Below are positions 28,977-36,376 of a DNA stretch of 62,710 nt, in pieces (the stretch's first letter is position 1; each line of letters starts with the position of its first letter). The DNA is from Paenibacillus physcomitrellae (GTDB taxonomy: Bacteria; Bacillota; Bacilli; Paenibacillales; Paenibacillaceae): the NCBI RefSeq assembly GCF_002240225.1, contig NZ_CP022584.1, forward strand, positions 3,020,001 through 3,082,710, in the 5' to 3' direction. Made by a program: the position numbers and the translations under genes. The notes under the pieces are model-generated. The model had not been told where the DNA came from. It did not search any database and was given only the letters and a program-made list of their open reading frames with translations.

Positions 28977-30812
28977 CTAGGACTGCCGGGGGAGCAGGCG
29001 CAGCTTGCCGAGCATGGCGGCAAGCCTTGGGCCAATGCGGGGCAGCGCAGCCAGCTCCGCCCCGGTAATCAGCCGCAGGCGCAGCGCTGCGGCCAGGAAC
29101 ACGGCGGCGCCCAACAGCACGCCGCCGAGACTTTCGGCGGCCGCGCCAAGCCGGCCGCCGCCAAGCCCTGCGGCAGCGAAGCCCAGCCGCAGGAGCAGCA
29201 CCGCCGCTGCCATGGCCGAGAGGCCCAGCAGCGGCTGCCACAGCGCCGTCCGCAGCGACGGCGCAAACCCGAGGCGCCGCGCCAGCAGCGCCAGGTTCAC
29301 GGCCGCCGCGAGTCCGTACGCGGCGATGCCGGCGAGGGCCGCGCCGCTGACGCCCAGCTGCGGCACGAGCAGAACGTTCAGTGCCGCCTTGAGCACCGCG
29401 GCGAGCACCATGGTCAGGGCTGGGGCCTTCACCGAACCCAGCCCCTGCAGCAATGCGGCAGAGACCGTAGCCATAGCCGCCGGTGCTGCCGTGAAGGCCA
29501 GCCAGAGGAGCGTGTCGCTGCCTGTGTTATTTTTGTACAGCATAATATTGATCGGCTCGGCAAGCACGCCAAGACCGACGGAAGCGGCGCAGCCAATCAG
29601 CCAGAACCAGCGCAGAGCTGTTCCGGCCTGTCCGGCAGCTGCACGCAGCTCGCCTTTGTATTTCAGCTCCGCCATAGCGGGAATAAACAGGACAGATAAG
29701 GAGGCCGCCATCATATTGATCAGCTGAACGAGCGGAATCCCGCGGTTATAAATGCCGATCTGCTCCATGACCGACAGGCCTCCCTCTTCAAGCAGCCTTG
29801 GCAGCGTGAACGTATCCACCAGACTGAGGAGCGGCACCGCGAGAGCCGCAAGGCAGATCGGCAGGGCATAAGCCAGCAGCGGCCTCACCATCCGCGAGCC
29901 ACGGAAGGACTCGGCCCCTTGGCTGCCGGCTGCTTCCCTTTCGTCTCTTATCCCTGTAATGCTTGTAATGTCTGTTTTGTCTGCGTTTGTTTCGTTTGTT
30001 TTATTTGTTTCGGTTGTTTTGCCTTTTATGCCTATTTTGTTTATTTCGTCTGCTGTGCTTATTTCGCCTGTTTGACCTTTACCTACCCCATGTCCCATCT
30101 GTGCTTGCCCAGCGCTGCCGTCGTTCAAAGAGCGGCCCCTTGTGCTGTTCTGGGGCTCTGCCTTCCGGTTTGCCCTTCTCCAGAACAGGAGCATGGCCAC
30201 AAGACCCGCTGCTCCGCCGGCCGCCGAGCCAAGCATGGCCCCTCCAGCGATCGAAGCATTGGAAGCGTTAAGTGAGGTCAAATAAAGCAGCAGCGCGATC
30301 ATCGTTGCCACCCGGACCGCCTGCTCAATCACCTGCGAAACGGCGGTTGGCAGCATATCCTGCCGTCCCTGGAAATAACCTCGCAAGGCCGCCGATGCAG
30401 GGACAAACAGCAGGGCCGGTGCCGAAGCCTGAAGCGCCGGAACCAGCTCCGGACTGCCGATCCAGCCTGCCACCCAGTCAGCACCGAAGAACAGCAGCGC
30501 GCTCCCGACCAAGCCGAGCGCCATCATGATAATGGCTGAAATTTTCAGAATCTCCCGAGCGCCCCGTTCATCCTGATCGGCCTCTCGTTCCGCTACAAAT
30601 TTCGAGACTGCGGCCGGGAATCCGGCTGTAGCCAAAGTAACCAGCAGCGTATAAAAAGGATAAACCGTGTTGTAAATGCCAAATACACCGTCTCCGCCCA
30701 GATTCTGCAGCGGTATCTTCTGCAGGGTGCCGAGCAGCTTGGAGAGGATGGCTGCAATACCGAGCAGCGCCGCTCCCTTTAACAGCTTCGAAGCCGTTGA
30801 TGATTCTTTCAT
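28977..30812 (-). CDS. MATE/MurJ-superfamily flippase-like membrane protein (YabM/SpoVB type)
   Basis: Polysaccharide/lipid-linked precursor exporter family. The 611 residues contain about 14 hydrophobic segments, beginning LLGIAAILSKLLGTLQKIPLQNLGG, typical of SpoVB/YtgP proteins. Between the sixth and seventh segments (about residues 215-320) is a hydrophilic, Thr/Asn/Lys-rich insert longer than usual. The 3' third is far richer in GC than the flanks. The ATG at 30812 follows GAAGAGG. The substrate cannot be told from sequence; a role in spore or wall polymer synthesis is possible. Confidence 0.85.
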   Translation of the reverse strand: MKESSTASKLLKGAALLGIAAILSKLLGTLQKIPLQNLGGDGVFGIYNTVYPFYTLLVTLATAGFPAAVSKFVAEREADQDERGAREILKISAIIMMALGLVGSALLFFGADWVAGWIGSPELVPALQASAPALLFVPASAALRGYFQGRQDMLPTAVSQVIEQAVRVATMIALLLYLTSLNASNASIAGGAMLGSAAGGAAGLVAMLLFWRRANRKAEPQNSTRGRSLNDGSAGQAQMGHGVGKGQTGEISTADEINKIGIKGKTTETNKTNETNADKTDITSITGIRDEREAAGSQGAESFRGSRMVRPLLAYALPICLAALAVPLLSLVDTFTLPRLLEEGGLSVMEQIGIYNRGIPLVQLINMMAASLSVLFIPAMAELKYKGELRAAAGQAGTALRWFWLIGCAASVGLGVLAEPINIMLYKNNTGSDTLLWLAFTAAPAAMATVSAALLQGLGSVKAPALTMVLAAVLKAALNVLLVPQLGVSGAALAGIAAYGLAAAVNLALLARRLGFAPSLRTALWQPLLGLSAMAAAVLLLRLGFAAAGLGGGRLGAAAESLGGVLLGAAVFLAAALRLRLITGAELAALPRIGPRLAAMLGKLRLLPRQS

Positions 30813-31040
30813 GGTCCTCTTCCCCGTACGGTCCGGCACCCTGATGTGAGCTAAGCCGTCCGCCTCTTATAATGGTTTCTTGTTCATAGAGTACAATTGT
30901 GTTCATGAATGCCAATGTCCATTATAAAAGGTTTTGCGGGCAGGCAAAAGGTTACTCAGGCATCAATAGTTTCTCTGGTATGAAAAGGGTGCCTCTGCGT
31001 ACAAAAGGTTCTCAGCCATGCAATAGTTCCCCGGGCATAC

Positions 31041-31090
31041 AAAAGCTCCCGCATCCGGTTCTTCCTTTACAGGAAAACGGGCAGGAGCTA
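31041..31090 (-). terminator. Intrinsic terminator of spoVT
   Basis: Minus-strand hairpin closed by AGCTCC / GGGAGC with an inner CCTGTAAAGG, then TTTTG. Confidence 0.7.
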
Positions 31091-31110
31091 TCTCGTTACA
31101 TGCAAGCCTC

Positions 31111-31653
31111 CTACTGCTCCATTTGCTTCGCGAGGAAGCCCGCAGCTGTTTCGGCCATTTTCGTCTCCAGCTGAGACATTTTTACGGATTCATCTTTATT
31201 GAGCAGTACGACGGTTCCAATCGGGTCCCCGCCCGCTATAATTGGAGCGACGACAAAGGTGGAGACTTTCTCGGCATGATCTTTGCTGATTTCATAAGTA
31301 CCCGTATTGGTTTCGATGACTGATTTGCGGCCGTCCATGCAGTTCTCGAGCAGCATCCCTACCTGTTTGTCCAAGTATTCCTTCTTGGACGCCCCCGCAA
31401 CCGCAATGAGCGTGTCCCGGTCTGAAATAAGCGTAATATGGCCTGTGCTTTCATATAGGGATTCTGCATATTCTTTGGCAAAATCGCCGAGTTCACCAAT
31501 CGGTGAATATTTCTTCAAAATCACTTCTCCATCCCGATCCACAAAGATTTCCAGCGGATCTCCTTCACGAATCCTGAGGGTCCGGCGGATTTCCTTAGGA
31601 ATAACCACCCTTCCGAGATCATCAATGCGGCGCACTATACCAGTAGCTTTCAT
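31111..31653 (-). CDS. spoVT: Stage V sporulation protein T
   Basis: AbrB-type regulator of sigma-G genes in the forespore. The 180 residues comprise the AbrB swapped-hairpin DNA-binding domain (MKATGIVRRIDDLGRVVIPKEIRRTL) and a C-terminal GAF-like domain (GHITLISDRDTLIAVAG, IAGGDPIGTVVLL). It normally follows mfd directly; here a PrsA-like gene and an IS element separate them. I could not place a sigma-G promoter with confidence. Confidence 0.96.
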   Translation of the reverse strand: MKATGIVRRIDDLGRVVIPKEIRRTLRIREGDPLEIFVDRDGEVILKKYSPIGELGDFAKEYAESLYESTGHITLISDRDTLIAVAGASKKEYLDKQVGMLLENCMDGRKSVIETNTGTYEISKDHAEKVSTFVVAPIIAGGDPIGTVVLLNKDESVKMSQLETKMAETAAGFLAKQMEQ

Positions 31654-31843
31654 AACATGTTGCCTCGCTTTCTTAAGAAGTATTGGACTACTGTGTAGAC
31701 GTGAAGCTTTAGCAAACGCACCGGGGTGCTATTTGTTTTTGAGTAAATACAGACCATAACTTCAGGACGCCCGAACGCTTCCGGTATCCAGCCAATTCGC
31801 CGCCCTGTGCAGGGAGCCTGTTTTTTGACGTCTTACCGGCTCA

Positions 31844-31909
31844 TTAGAAGTTCCAAGTTTGGTTAAATTCTTGACCATAGTATTCATCTGTTCCCATTTC
31901 CTTATTCAT
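31844..31909 (-). CDS. Possible 21-residue acidic/aromatic micro-ORF
   Basis: ATG (complement of 31907-31909) to TAA encodes 21 residues rich in Glu, Tyr, Gln and Trp (MNKEMGTDEYYGQEFNQT, then WNF). It lies between the IS element and spoVT. No clear ribosome binding site precedes it. It may be chance; I recognise no family. Confidence 0.15.
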   Translation of the reverse strand: MNKEMGTDEYYGQEFNQTWNF

Positions 31910-31963
31910 CAGCCTGATAATCGGTAATGTCTCTCCAGGATGACAAAAAAGGACGATACCAAC

Positions 31964-31967
31964 AGGG
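31964..31967 (+). repeat. Target-site duplication AGGG, left copy
   Basis: The AGGG at 31964-31967 is repeated at 33439-33442 at the other edge of the IS element, the expected 3-4 bp duplication for the IS3 family. Removing the element and one copy restores a perfect terminator hairpin, which supports the boundary. Confidence 0.7.
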
Positions 31968-31974
31968 TAAACTG

Positions 31975-32029
31975 GTACCCATAGACTGGACACTTTGAAA
32001 AAAAGGTGTCTGGGCTATGGGTACTTTTT
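31975..32029 (+). terminator. Hairpin with T tract at the IS left end, before the transposase
   Basis: GTACCCATAG pairs perfectly with CTATGGGTAC, with an inner GACAC/GTGTC helix, and T5 follows on the + strand. It would stop transcription entering the element from the left and may shield the transposase from read-through. Confidence 0.6.
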
Positions 32030-32060
32030 GTATACTGGAAGAGGCAATGGAGGGGATGAC

Positions 32061-33389
32061 ATGAGTAAGAAACATTTTAACCAAGCAGAGCGCAAGGCTT
32101 TATCTAAAAATCTATATATCGCTAAGGTTAGCGAAAAATCATTAACATACACAGATGAATTTAAACGCCTTTTCATCGATCAGTATCTGTCAGGGAAAAC
32201 ACCTAGAGAAATCTTTGAGACGGCTGGATTTGACGTGTCTCTCATCGGCATGACGCGGGTGGAGCAGTGCGCAGATCGTTGGAAGAAGGCCTACGAACGG
32301 GATGGGATTATCGGACTCACCGACTCCAGAAGAGGGGCTTCAGGACGTCCACGGCAAAGAGAGCTTACACCTGCTGAAATCATGGCCAAACAAGAAGCGA
32401 AAATCAAACTTCTCGAGTCGCAGATTGACTTGCTAAAAAAGTTCGACAAGAACGAAAGGAGGCTATGCTTAGAGAAAAACAATCCAAGCGAAAGTCATAG
32501 ATTTGAATGGATTCATCAAGCAATGAACCAGGGATTTAAGCGGATGACCCGGTATTTTTGTGAGCTCCTAGGGGTCTCAAGATCTGGCTACTATCATTAC
32601 CTGCAAACCGCGGATGTACGCATCAAACGAGCTCAAAAAGATGAGGAAAGCGTAAAGTGGGTGAAGAAAGCCTTTGATCGCCGAGGTTTCAAGAAAGGAG
32701 CTCGCTCCATCAAGATGACCTTAGAGAATGAGTTTGGCATTGTGTATAACCTCAAACGGATTCGCAGACTCATGAAAAAATTCAATATCGTCTGTCCTCA
32801 CCGGAAACCCAATCCCTACAAACGAATGGCCAAAGCCACTCAGGAGCACCGGACCGTGCCCAATCTTTTGCAAAGAGATTTCCGAAAAGAAATCCCCGGT
32901 CTCGCCCTGCTCACGGACATCACCTATCTACCTTATGGATCTTCCCAAATGGCCTATTTATCCACCTTACTGGATGCTTCCACAGGCGAAGTTTTGGCTC
33001 AACATCTCTCGGACCGAATGACGCTGGATTTAGCAGCTGATACCGTAGAAAAGTTGATGAAGCAAAAGCGGCTTAAACTGCCTAAAGGAGCTTTTATCCA
33101 TTCCGACCAGGGCAGCCACTATACAAGCCCAGCCTTTCAAAAGCTGCTCAAGAAGTACAAGCTTGGCCAGTCGATGTCCAGACGCGGTAACTGTTGGGAT
33201 AACGCTCCGCAGGAGTCTTTCTTTGGTCATCTCAAAGACCATGTGGATCACCATAGCTGTACAACCTTCGAGAGCCTCAAACAGGAAGTAAACCGATACA
33301 TACAGTATTACAACAACCACAGATATCAATGGGGACGTAAAAAGATGACTCCTGTACAGTACAGGAATCATCTTTTATCTGCGGCTTAA
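32061..33389 (+). CDS. IS3-family transposase, OrfA and OrfB in one frame
   Basis: The 442 residues begin with a helix-turn-helix and leucine-zipper part (OrfA-like, to about residue 130). The OrfB part follows, with HTH_21 (LLGVSRSGYYHYL) and the rve integrase core. The DDE residues are visible in LTDITYLPYG, HSDQGSHYTS and NCWDNAPQESFFGHLK. GGAGGGG lies 7 nt before the ATG at 32061. A slippery A AAA AAG at 32435-32441 lies in the correct phase for -1 slippage, but here slippage would give a stop after 146 residues while the normal frame makes the full protein. Confidence 0.92.
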   Translation: MSKKHFNQAERKALSKNLYIAKVSEKSLTYTDEFKRLFIDQYLSGKTPREIFETAGFDVSLIGMTRVEQCADRWKKAYERDGIIGLTDSRRGASGRPRQRELTPAEIMAKQEAKIKLLESQIDLLKKFDKNERRLCLEKNNPSESHRFEWIHQAMNQGFKRMTRYFCELLGVSRSGYYHYLQTADVRIKRAQKDEESVKWVKKAFDRRGFKKGARSIKMTLENEFGIVYNLKRIRRLMKKFNIVCPHRKPNPYKRMAKATQEHRTVPNLLQRDFRKEIPGLALLTDITYLPYGSSQMAYLSTLLDASTGEVLAQHLSDRMTLDLAADTVEKLMKQKRLKLPKGAFIHSDQGSHYTSPAFQKLLKKYKLGQSMSRRGNCWDNAPQESFFGHLKDHVDHHSCTTFESLKQEVNRYIQYYNNHRYQWGRKKMTPVQYRNHLLSAA

Positions 33390-33438
33390 AACCACAAGTC
33401 CCTTTTTTACAAGTGTCCTTGACAAAGGGTACAGTTCA

Positions 33439-33442
33439 AGGG
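33439..33442 (+). repeat. Target-site duplication AGGG, right copy
   Basis: Matches AGGG at 31964-31967 on the other side of the insertion sequence. Confidence 0.7.
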
Positions 33443-33453
33443 TATCGTCCTTT
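33441..33453 (-). terminator. Upstream arm of the split terminator of the PrsA-like gene
   Basis: The minus strand reads AAAGGACGATACC here. Its exact complement GGTATCGTCCTTT plus T3 lies at 31948-31960 on the far side of the IS element. Joined, they form a 13-bp stem, a 5-nt CTGTT loop and a T tract, 58 bases beyond the stop codon. As it stands the arms are about 1.5 kb apart and should not terminate efficiently. Confidence 0.75.
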
Positions 33454-33510
33454 CGAATTCGGGATAACAAATATACGTTTAAAGCCTGTCCTTTGTTACC
33501 TGGACCTATA

Positions 33511-34638
33511 TTACTTCGACGGAGCCGGAGAAGCCGGCACTTCCGGAGCTGCGCTCTCAGCAGGCGCTTCCGAAGCGCTTGTTCCGCTTCCAGCGTCAGC
33601 GCTGGCAGCTGGATCAGCCACTTTAGGCAGGTCGATTTTCTTGATAATTTTGTTCTCCAGATCGCCGGACATGAACTCGTCCAGCTTCTGAGAGCCGATT
33701 GTATTCTTGATGGTATCCTTCTGCTCAGCCGTCAAATCCTCATATGTTTTGGCCTGGCGGGATTCTACGCGCATCACATGGTAGCCGTAGCTGGTTTCAA
33801 CAGGATCGCTGATCGTATTAAGCGGAAGCGTCAGCGCCGCCTGCTTGAACTCATCCACCCAGGTGCTGACTTGAGTATCGGCATAAAGACCGCCGTTATC
33901 CTTGGAGCCCGGATCTTCCGAATACTGCTTCGCGAGATCGGCAAAGTTCTTGCCGCCGTCCGCATCCAGCTTTGCTTTAACTTCTTTAGCCAGCTTCAGA
34001 GCGTCTTCTTTCGAACGTTCTTGACCTTCGGCATCTTGGAAAGTAATCAAAATATGGCGTACAGACGCAACTGTATAATCGTCTTTAGTGGATTCAAACT
34101 GCTTCTTCACTTCATCATCCGTCACTTTTGACGTTTCGGCTTGTACAACAGTGAAGATACGGACCATGTAATCCTTAAATTGCTGCTCAGTCACATTTTG
34201 TTCCTTCAGCATGTTCGCGAAGGCTTCGTCTCCAAGCTGCGTCTTGAACTGCGAGAGCTGGGTATCGGCCAGTTTAGCGCCTGCTTCCTTCTCTTTATCT
34301 TCGGCTTTGGAGGCCAGGTACTTATATGCGATTTCCTGCTTCAGCAAATATTCACGGAAATCATTATTGGACGCGTATTGCTCCATCTCAGGGGAAAGAA
34401 TCAACATAATCCGCTGTTCCAGGTCGTATTCGCCTTCCGTAATCTCGCCGCCGTCGTAAGTAGCGACCACTTTGCTGCTGTCTGCCGTACTTCCGCCGTT
34501 CGCGGAGCTGTTCGAGCTTCCTGGTGTATTGCTTGCTTCGTCCTTCTTACTGCATCCTGCCAATACCACGGAAAAGCTCAGTACGGCTACCAGAGCAATA
34601 AACGCGATTTTCCAGGAACGCCTCTTATTTTGCAACAT
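33511..34638 (-). CDS. prsA: PrsA-like peptidyl-prolyl isomerase lipoprotein
   Basis: Extracytoplasmic foldase anchored by lipid. The 375 residues start with a lipoprotein signal peptide whose lipobox LAGC places the modified cysteine at residue 29. An SurA-like N-terminal domain follows, then a parvulin domain ([48 protein letters not shown]), and finally an Ala/Ser/Pro-rich tail. The ATG at 34638 follows AAAGGGGA and overlaps the mfd end by 14 nt. It resembles the parvulin genes of this family that Bacillus places near hslO (yacD); that place is empty here. Confidence 0.9.
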   Translation of the reverse strand: MLQNKRRSWKIAFIALVAVLSFSVVLAGCSKKDEASNTPGSSNSSANGGSTADSSKVVATYDGGEITEGEYDLEQRIMLILSPEMEQYASNNDFREYLLKQEIAYKYLASKAEDKEKEAGAKLADTQLSQFKTQLGDEAFANMLKEQNVTEQQFKDYMVRIFTVVQAETSKVTDDEVKKQFESTKDDYTVASVRHILITFQDAEGQERSKEDALKLAKEVKAKLDADGGKNFADLAKQYSEDPGSKDNGGLYADTQVSTWVDEFKQAALTLPLNTISDPVETSYGYHVMRVESRQAKTYEDLTAEQKDTIKNTIGSQKLDEFMSGDLENKIIKKIDLPKVADPAASADAGSGTSASEAPAESAAPEVPASPAPSK

Positions 34639-36328
34639 CTTGTAGTTCCCCTTTCGATTTGAATACCGGTTGTAAAGAGCCCAGGAACTTCTCAAGCAGT
34701 TCAAGCATCTCCTTGTCGTCCATTCCTTTGGCCTTGATGTGAATTTCTAGATCAGGCCCTTGAGTAAATTGTACACGTCTTCCATACTGATTGCCAACCT
34801 CCGCCAGCTTGGAAAGAGCCATATCCTTGACTTTTTGCGGATAAAATTTCAGAATCACGTCATCACCGCGCCGGTTCATTGACTCAATGCCATAAGTCCT
34901 GCCATAAATCTTCAGGCGGGCGGCCGCAAGCAGATTGCTGACTGCCGCCGGGGGCTCGCCAAAGCGGTCCAGCAGCTCATCGGCAAGCTCCGAAACTTCC
35001 TCAAAGGTGGTAACGGCTGCGGTTTTCTTGTAAATTTCAATCTTCTGCACGCTGTCATAGATATATTCAGGCGGCAGATAAGCGTCGATCGCCAGATCGA
35101 GCGTGGTGTTCCACTTCTTGTCTTCCGGTTCTTCTTCTCCAAGCATCGTAACTTTCCGCTTCTGAATTTCTTCAGCGAGCATCTGCGAATAAAGATCAAA
35201 ACCGACAGAGGCGATAAAGCCGTGCTGTTCCGCTCCAAGCAGGTTGCCTGCTCCGCGGATCGACAAATCGCGCATGGCGATCTTGAAGCCCGAGCCCAGC
35301 TCGGTAAATTCCTTGATCGACTGGAGACGTTTCTCCGCGACCTCGGTGAGCGATTTGTCCCGCTGGTAAGTGAAGTAAGCGTAGGCAATCCGGTTGGAAC
35401 GTCCTACACGTCCTCTCAGCTGGTACAGCTGGGACAAGCCCATTTTATCAGCATCATGCACAATAAGCGTATTGACGTTTGGAATGTCTACACCGGTCTC
35501 AATGATGCTGGTGCTGACGAGCACGTCATATTCTCCGTCCAGGAAATCGAGAATGGTCTTCTCCAGCTCCTGCTCTGACATTTGCCCGTGCCCGATGCCG
35601 ACTCTGGCCTCTGGGACCAAAGCGGAAATTTGAGCGGCCATCTCCTGAATGCCCTGTACGCGGTTGTACAGGTAATACACCTGTCCGCCCCGGGCCAGCT
35701 CGCGTTCGATCGCTTCACGCACCAAAGCCTGGCTGTGCTCGACCACATAGGTCTGCACAGGGAAACGGTTCTCCGGCGGCGTTTCGATAACCGACAAATC
35801 GCGTACGCCCAGCATGGACATATGCAGCGTTCTCGGGATCGGCGTTGCGGTCAATGTCAGCACATCCACGTTCACCTTGAGCTTCTTCAGCTTCTCTTTA
35901 TGCGTAACGCCGAAACGCTGCTCTTCGTCCACGATAAGCAAACCAAGATCCTTAAACACAAGATCCTGGGATAATAGACGGTGGGTTCCGATCACGATAT
36001 CCACCGTACCCGCCCGAACGCCTTTAATCGTCTCGTTCTGCTCTTTACGGCTCCGGAATCGGCTGAGCACCTGAATATTAAATGGATAATCGGCAAAACG
36101 TTCGCGGAACGTCTCATAATGCTGCTGAGCCAAAATGGTGGTCGGAACCAGAATGGCAACCTGCTTGCCTTCGATCGCTGCCTTGAAGGCAGCCCGAATA
36201 GCCACTTCGGTTTTGCCGTAGCCCACATCGCCGCACAGCAGGCGGTCCATCGGACGTGTCTTCTCCATGTCCTTTTTAATTTCTTCGATCGCCCGGAGCT
36301 GGTCGCGTGTCTCCTCGTAAGGGAACAT
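34625..36328 (-). CDS. mfd: Mfd C-terminal fragment: translocase motor and D7
   Basis: A 567-residue open frame from ATG 36328. It contains the SF2 motor with Walker [34 protein letters not shown] and the QLRGRVGRS motif, followed by the C-terminal regulatory domain. GGGAG lies 10 nt before this internal ATG, 48 nt beyond the TAA, so reinitiation is conceivable. The fragment lacks the RNA polymerase-interaction domain. Confidence 0.5.
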   Translation of the reverse strand: MFPYEETRDQLRAIEEIKKDMEKTRPMDRLLCGDVGYGKTEVAIRAAFKAAIEGKQVAILVPTTILAQQHYETFRERFADYPFNIQVLSRFRSRKEQNETIKGVRAGTVDIVIGTHRLLSQDLVFKDLGLLIVDEEQRFGVTHKEKLKKLKVNVDVLTLTATPIPRTLHMSMLGVRDLSVIETPPENRFPVQTYVVEHSQALVREAIERELARGGQVYYLYNRVQGIQEMAAQISALVPEARVGIGHGQMSEQELEKTILDFLDGEYDVLVSTSIIETGVDIPNVNTLIVHDADKMGLSQLYQLRGRVGRSNRIAYAYFTYQRDKSLTEVAEKRLQSIKEFTELGSGFKIAMRDLSIRGAGNLLGAEQHGFIASVGFDLYSQMLAEEIQKRKVTMLGEEEPEDKKWNTTLDLAIDAYLPPEYIYDSVQKIEIYKKTAAVTTFEEVSELADELLDRFGEPPAAVSNLLAAARLKIYGRTYGIESMNRRGDDVILKFYPQKVKDMALSKLAEVGNQYGRRVQFTQGPDLEIHIKAKGMDDKEMLELLEKFLGSLQPVFKSKGELQDVAK

Positions 36329-36376
36329 GTTCTCGAACTCCCGCTGCTCCGGCGTATCTTTGTCAAAGCCGTAGCC

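Larger units (their letters stand above)
31968..33438 (+). mobile_element. IS3-family insertion sequence (1,471 bp)
   Basis: Imperfect terminal inverted repeats of about 38 bp. The left end reads TAAACTGGTACCC and then GGACACTTTGAAAAAAAGG. The right end, complemented, reads TGAACTGTACCC and then GGACACTTGTAAAAAAGGG. It encodes one DDE transposase and is flanked by AGGG duplications. It lies in the intergenic region between spoVT and the PrsA-like gene, inside the loop of that gene's former terminator. Ends and coding frame look intact, so it could be active. Confidence 0.85.

Noticed and set aside
28974..29727. Long (about 240-codon) + strand frames opposite the flippase gene
   Set aside because: High GC removes stop codons in all frames here; their Arg/Pro/Ala-rich translations resemble no protein and the minus-strand frame is the real gene.
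31902..32084. Minus-strand 60-codon frame running across the left end of the IS
   Set aside because: It crosses the insertion boundary, has no ribosome binding site, and its N-terminal part is the antisense of the transposase leader.
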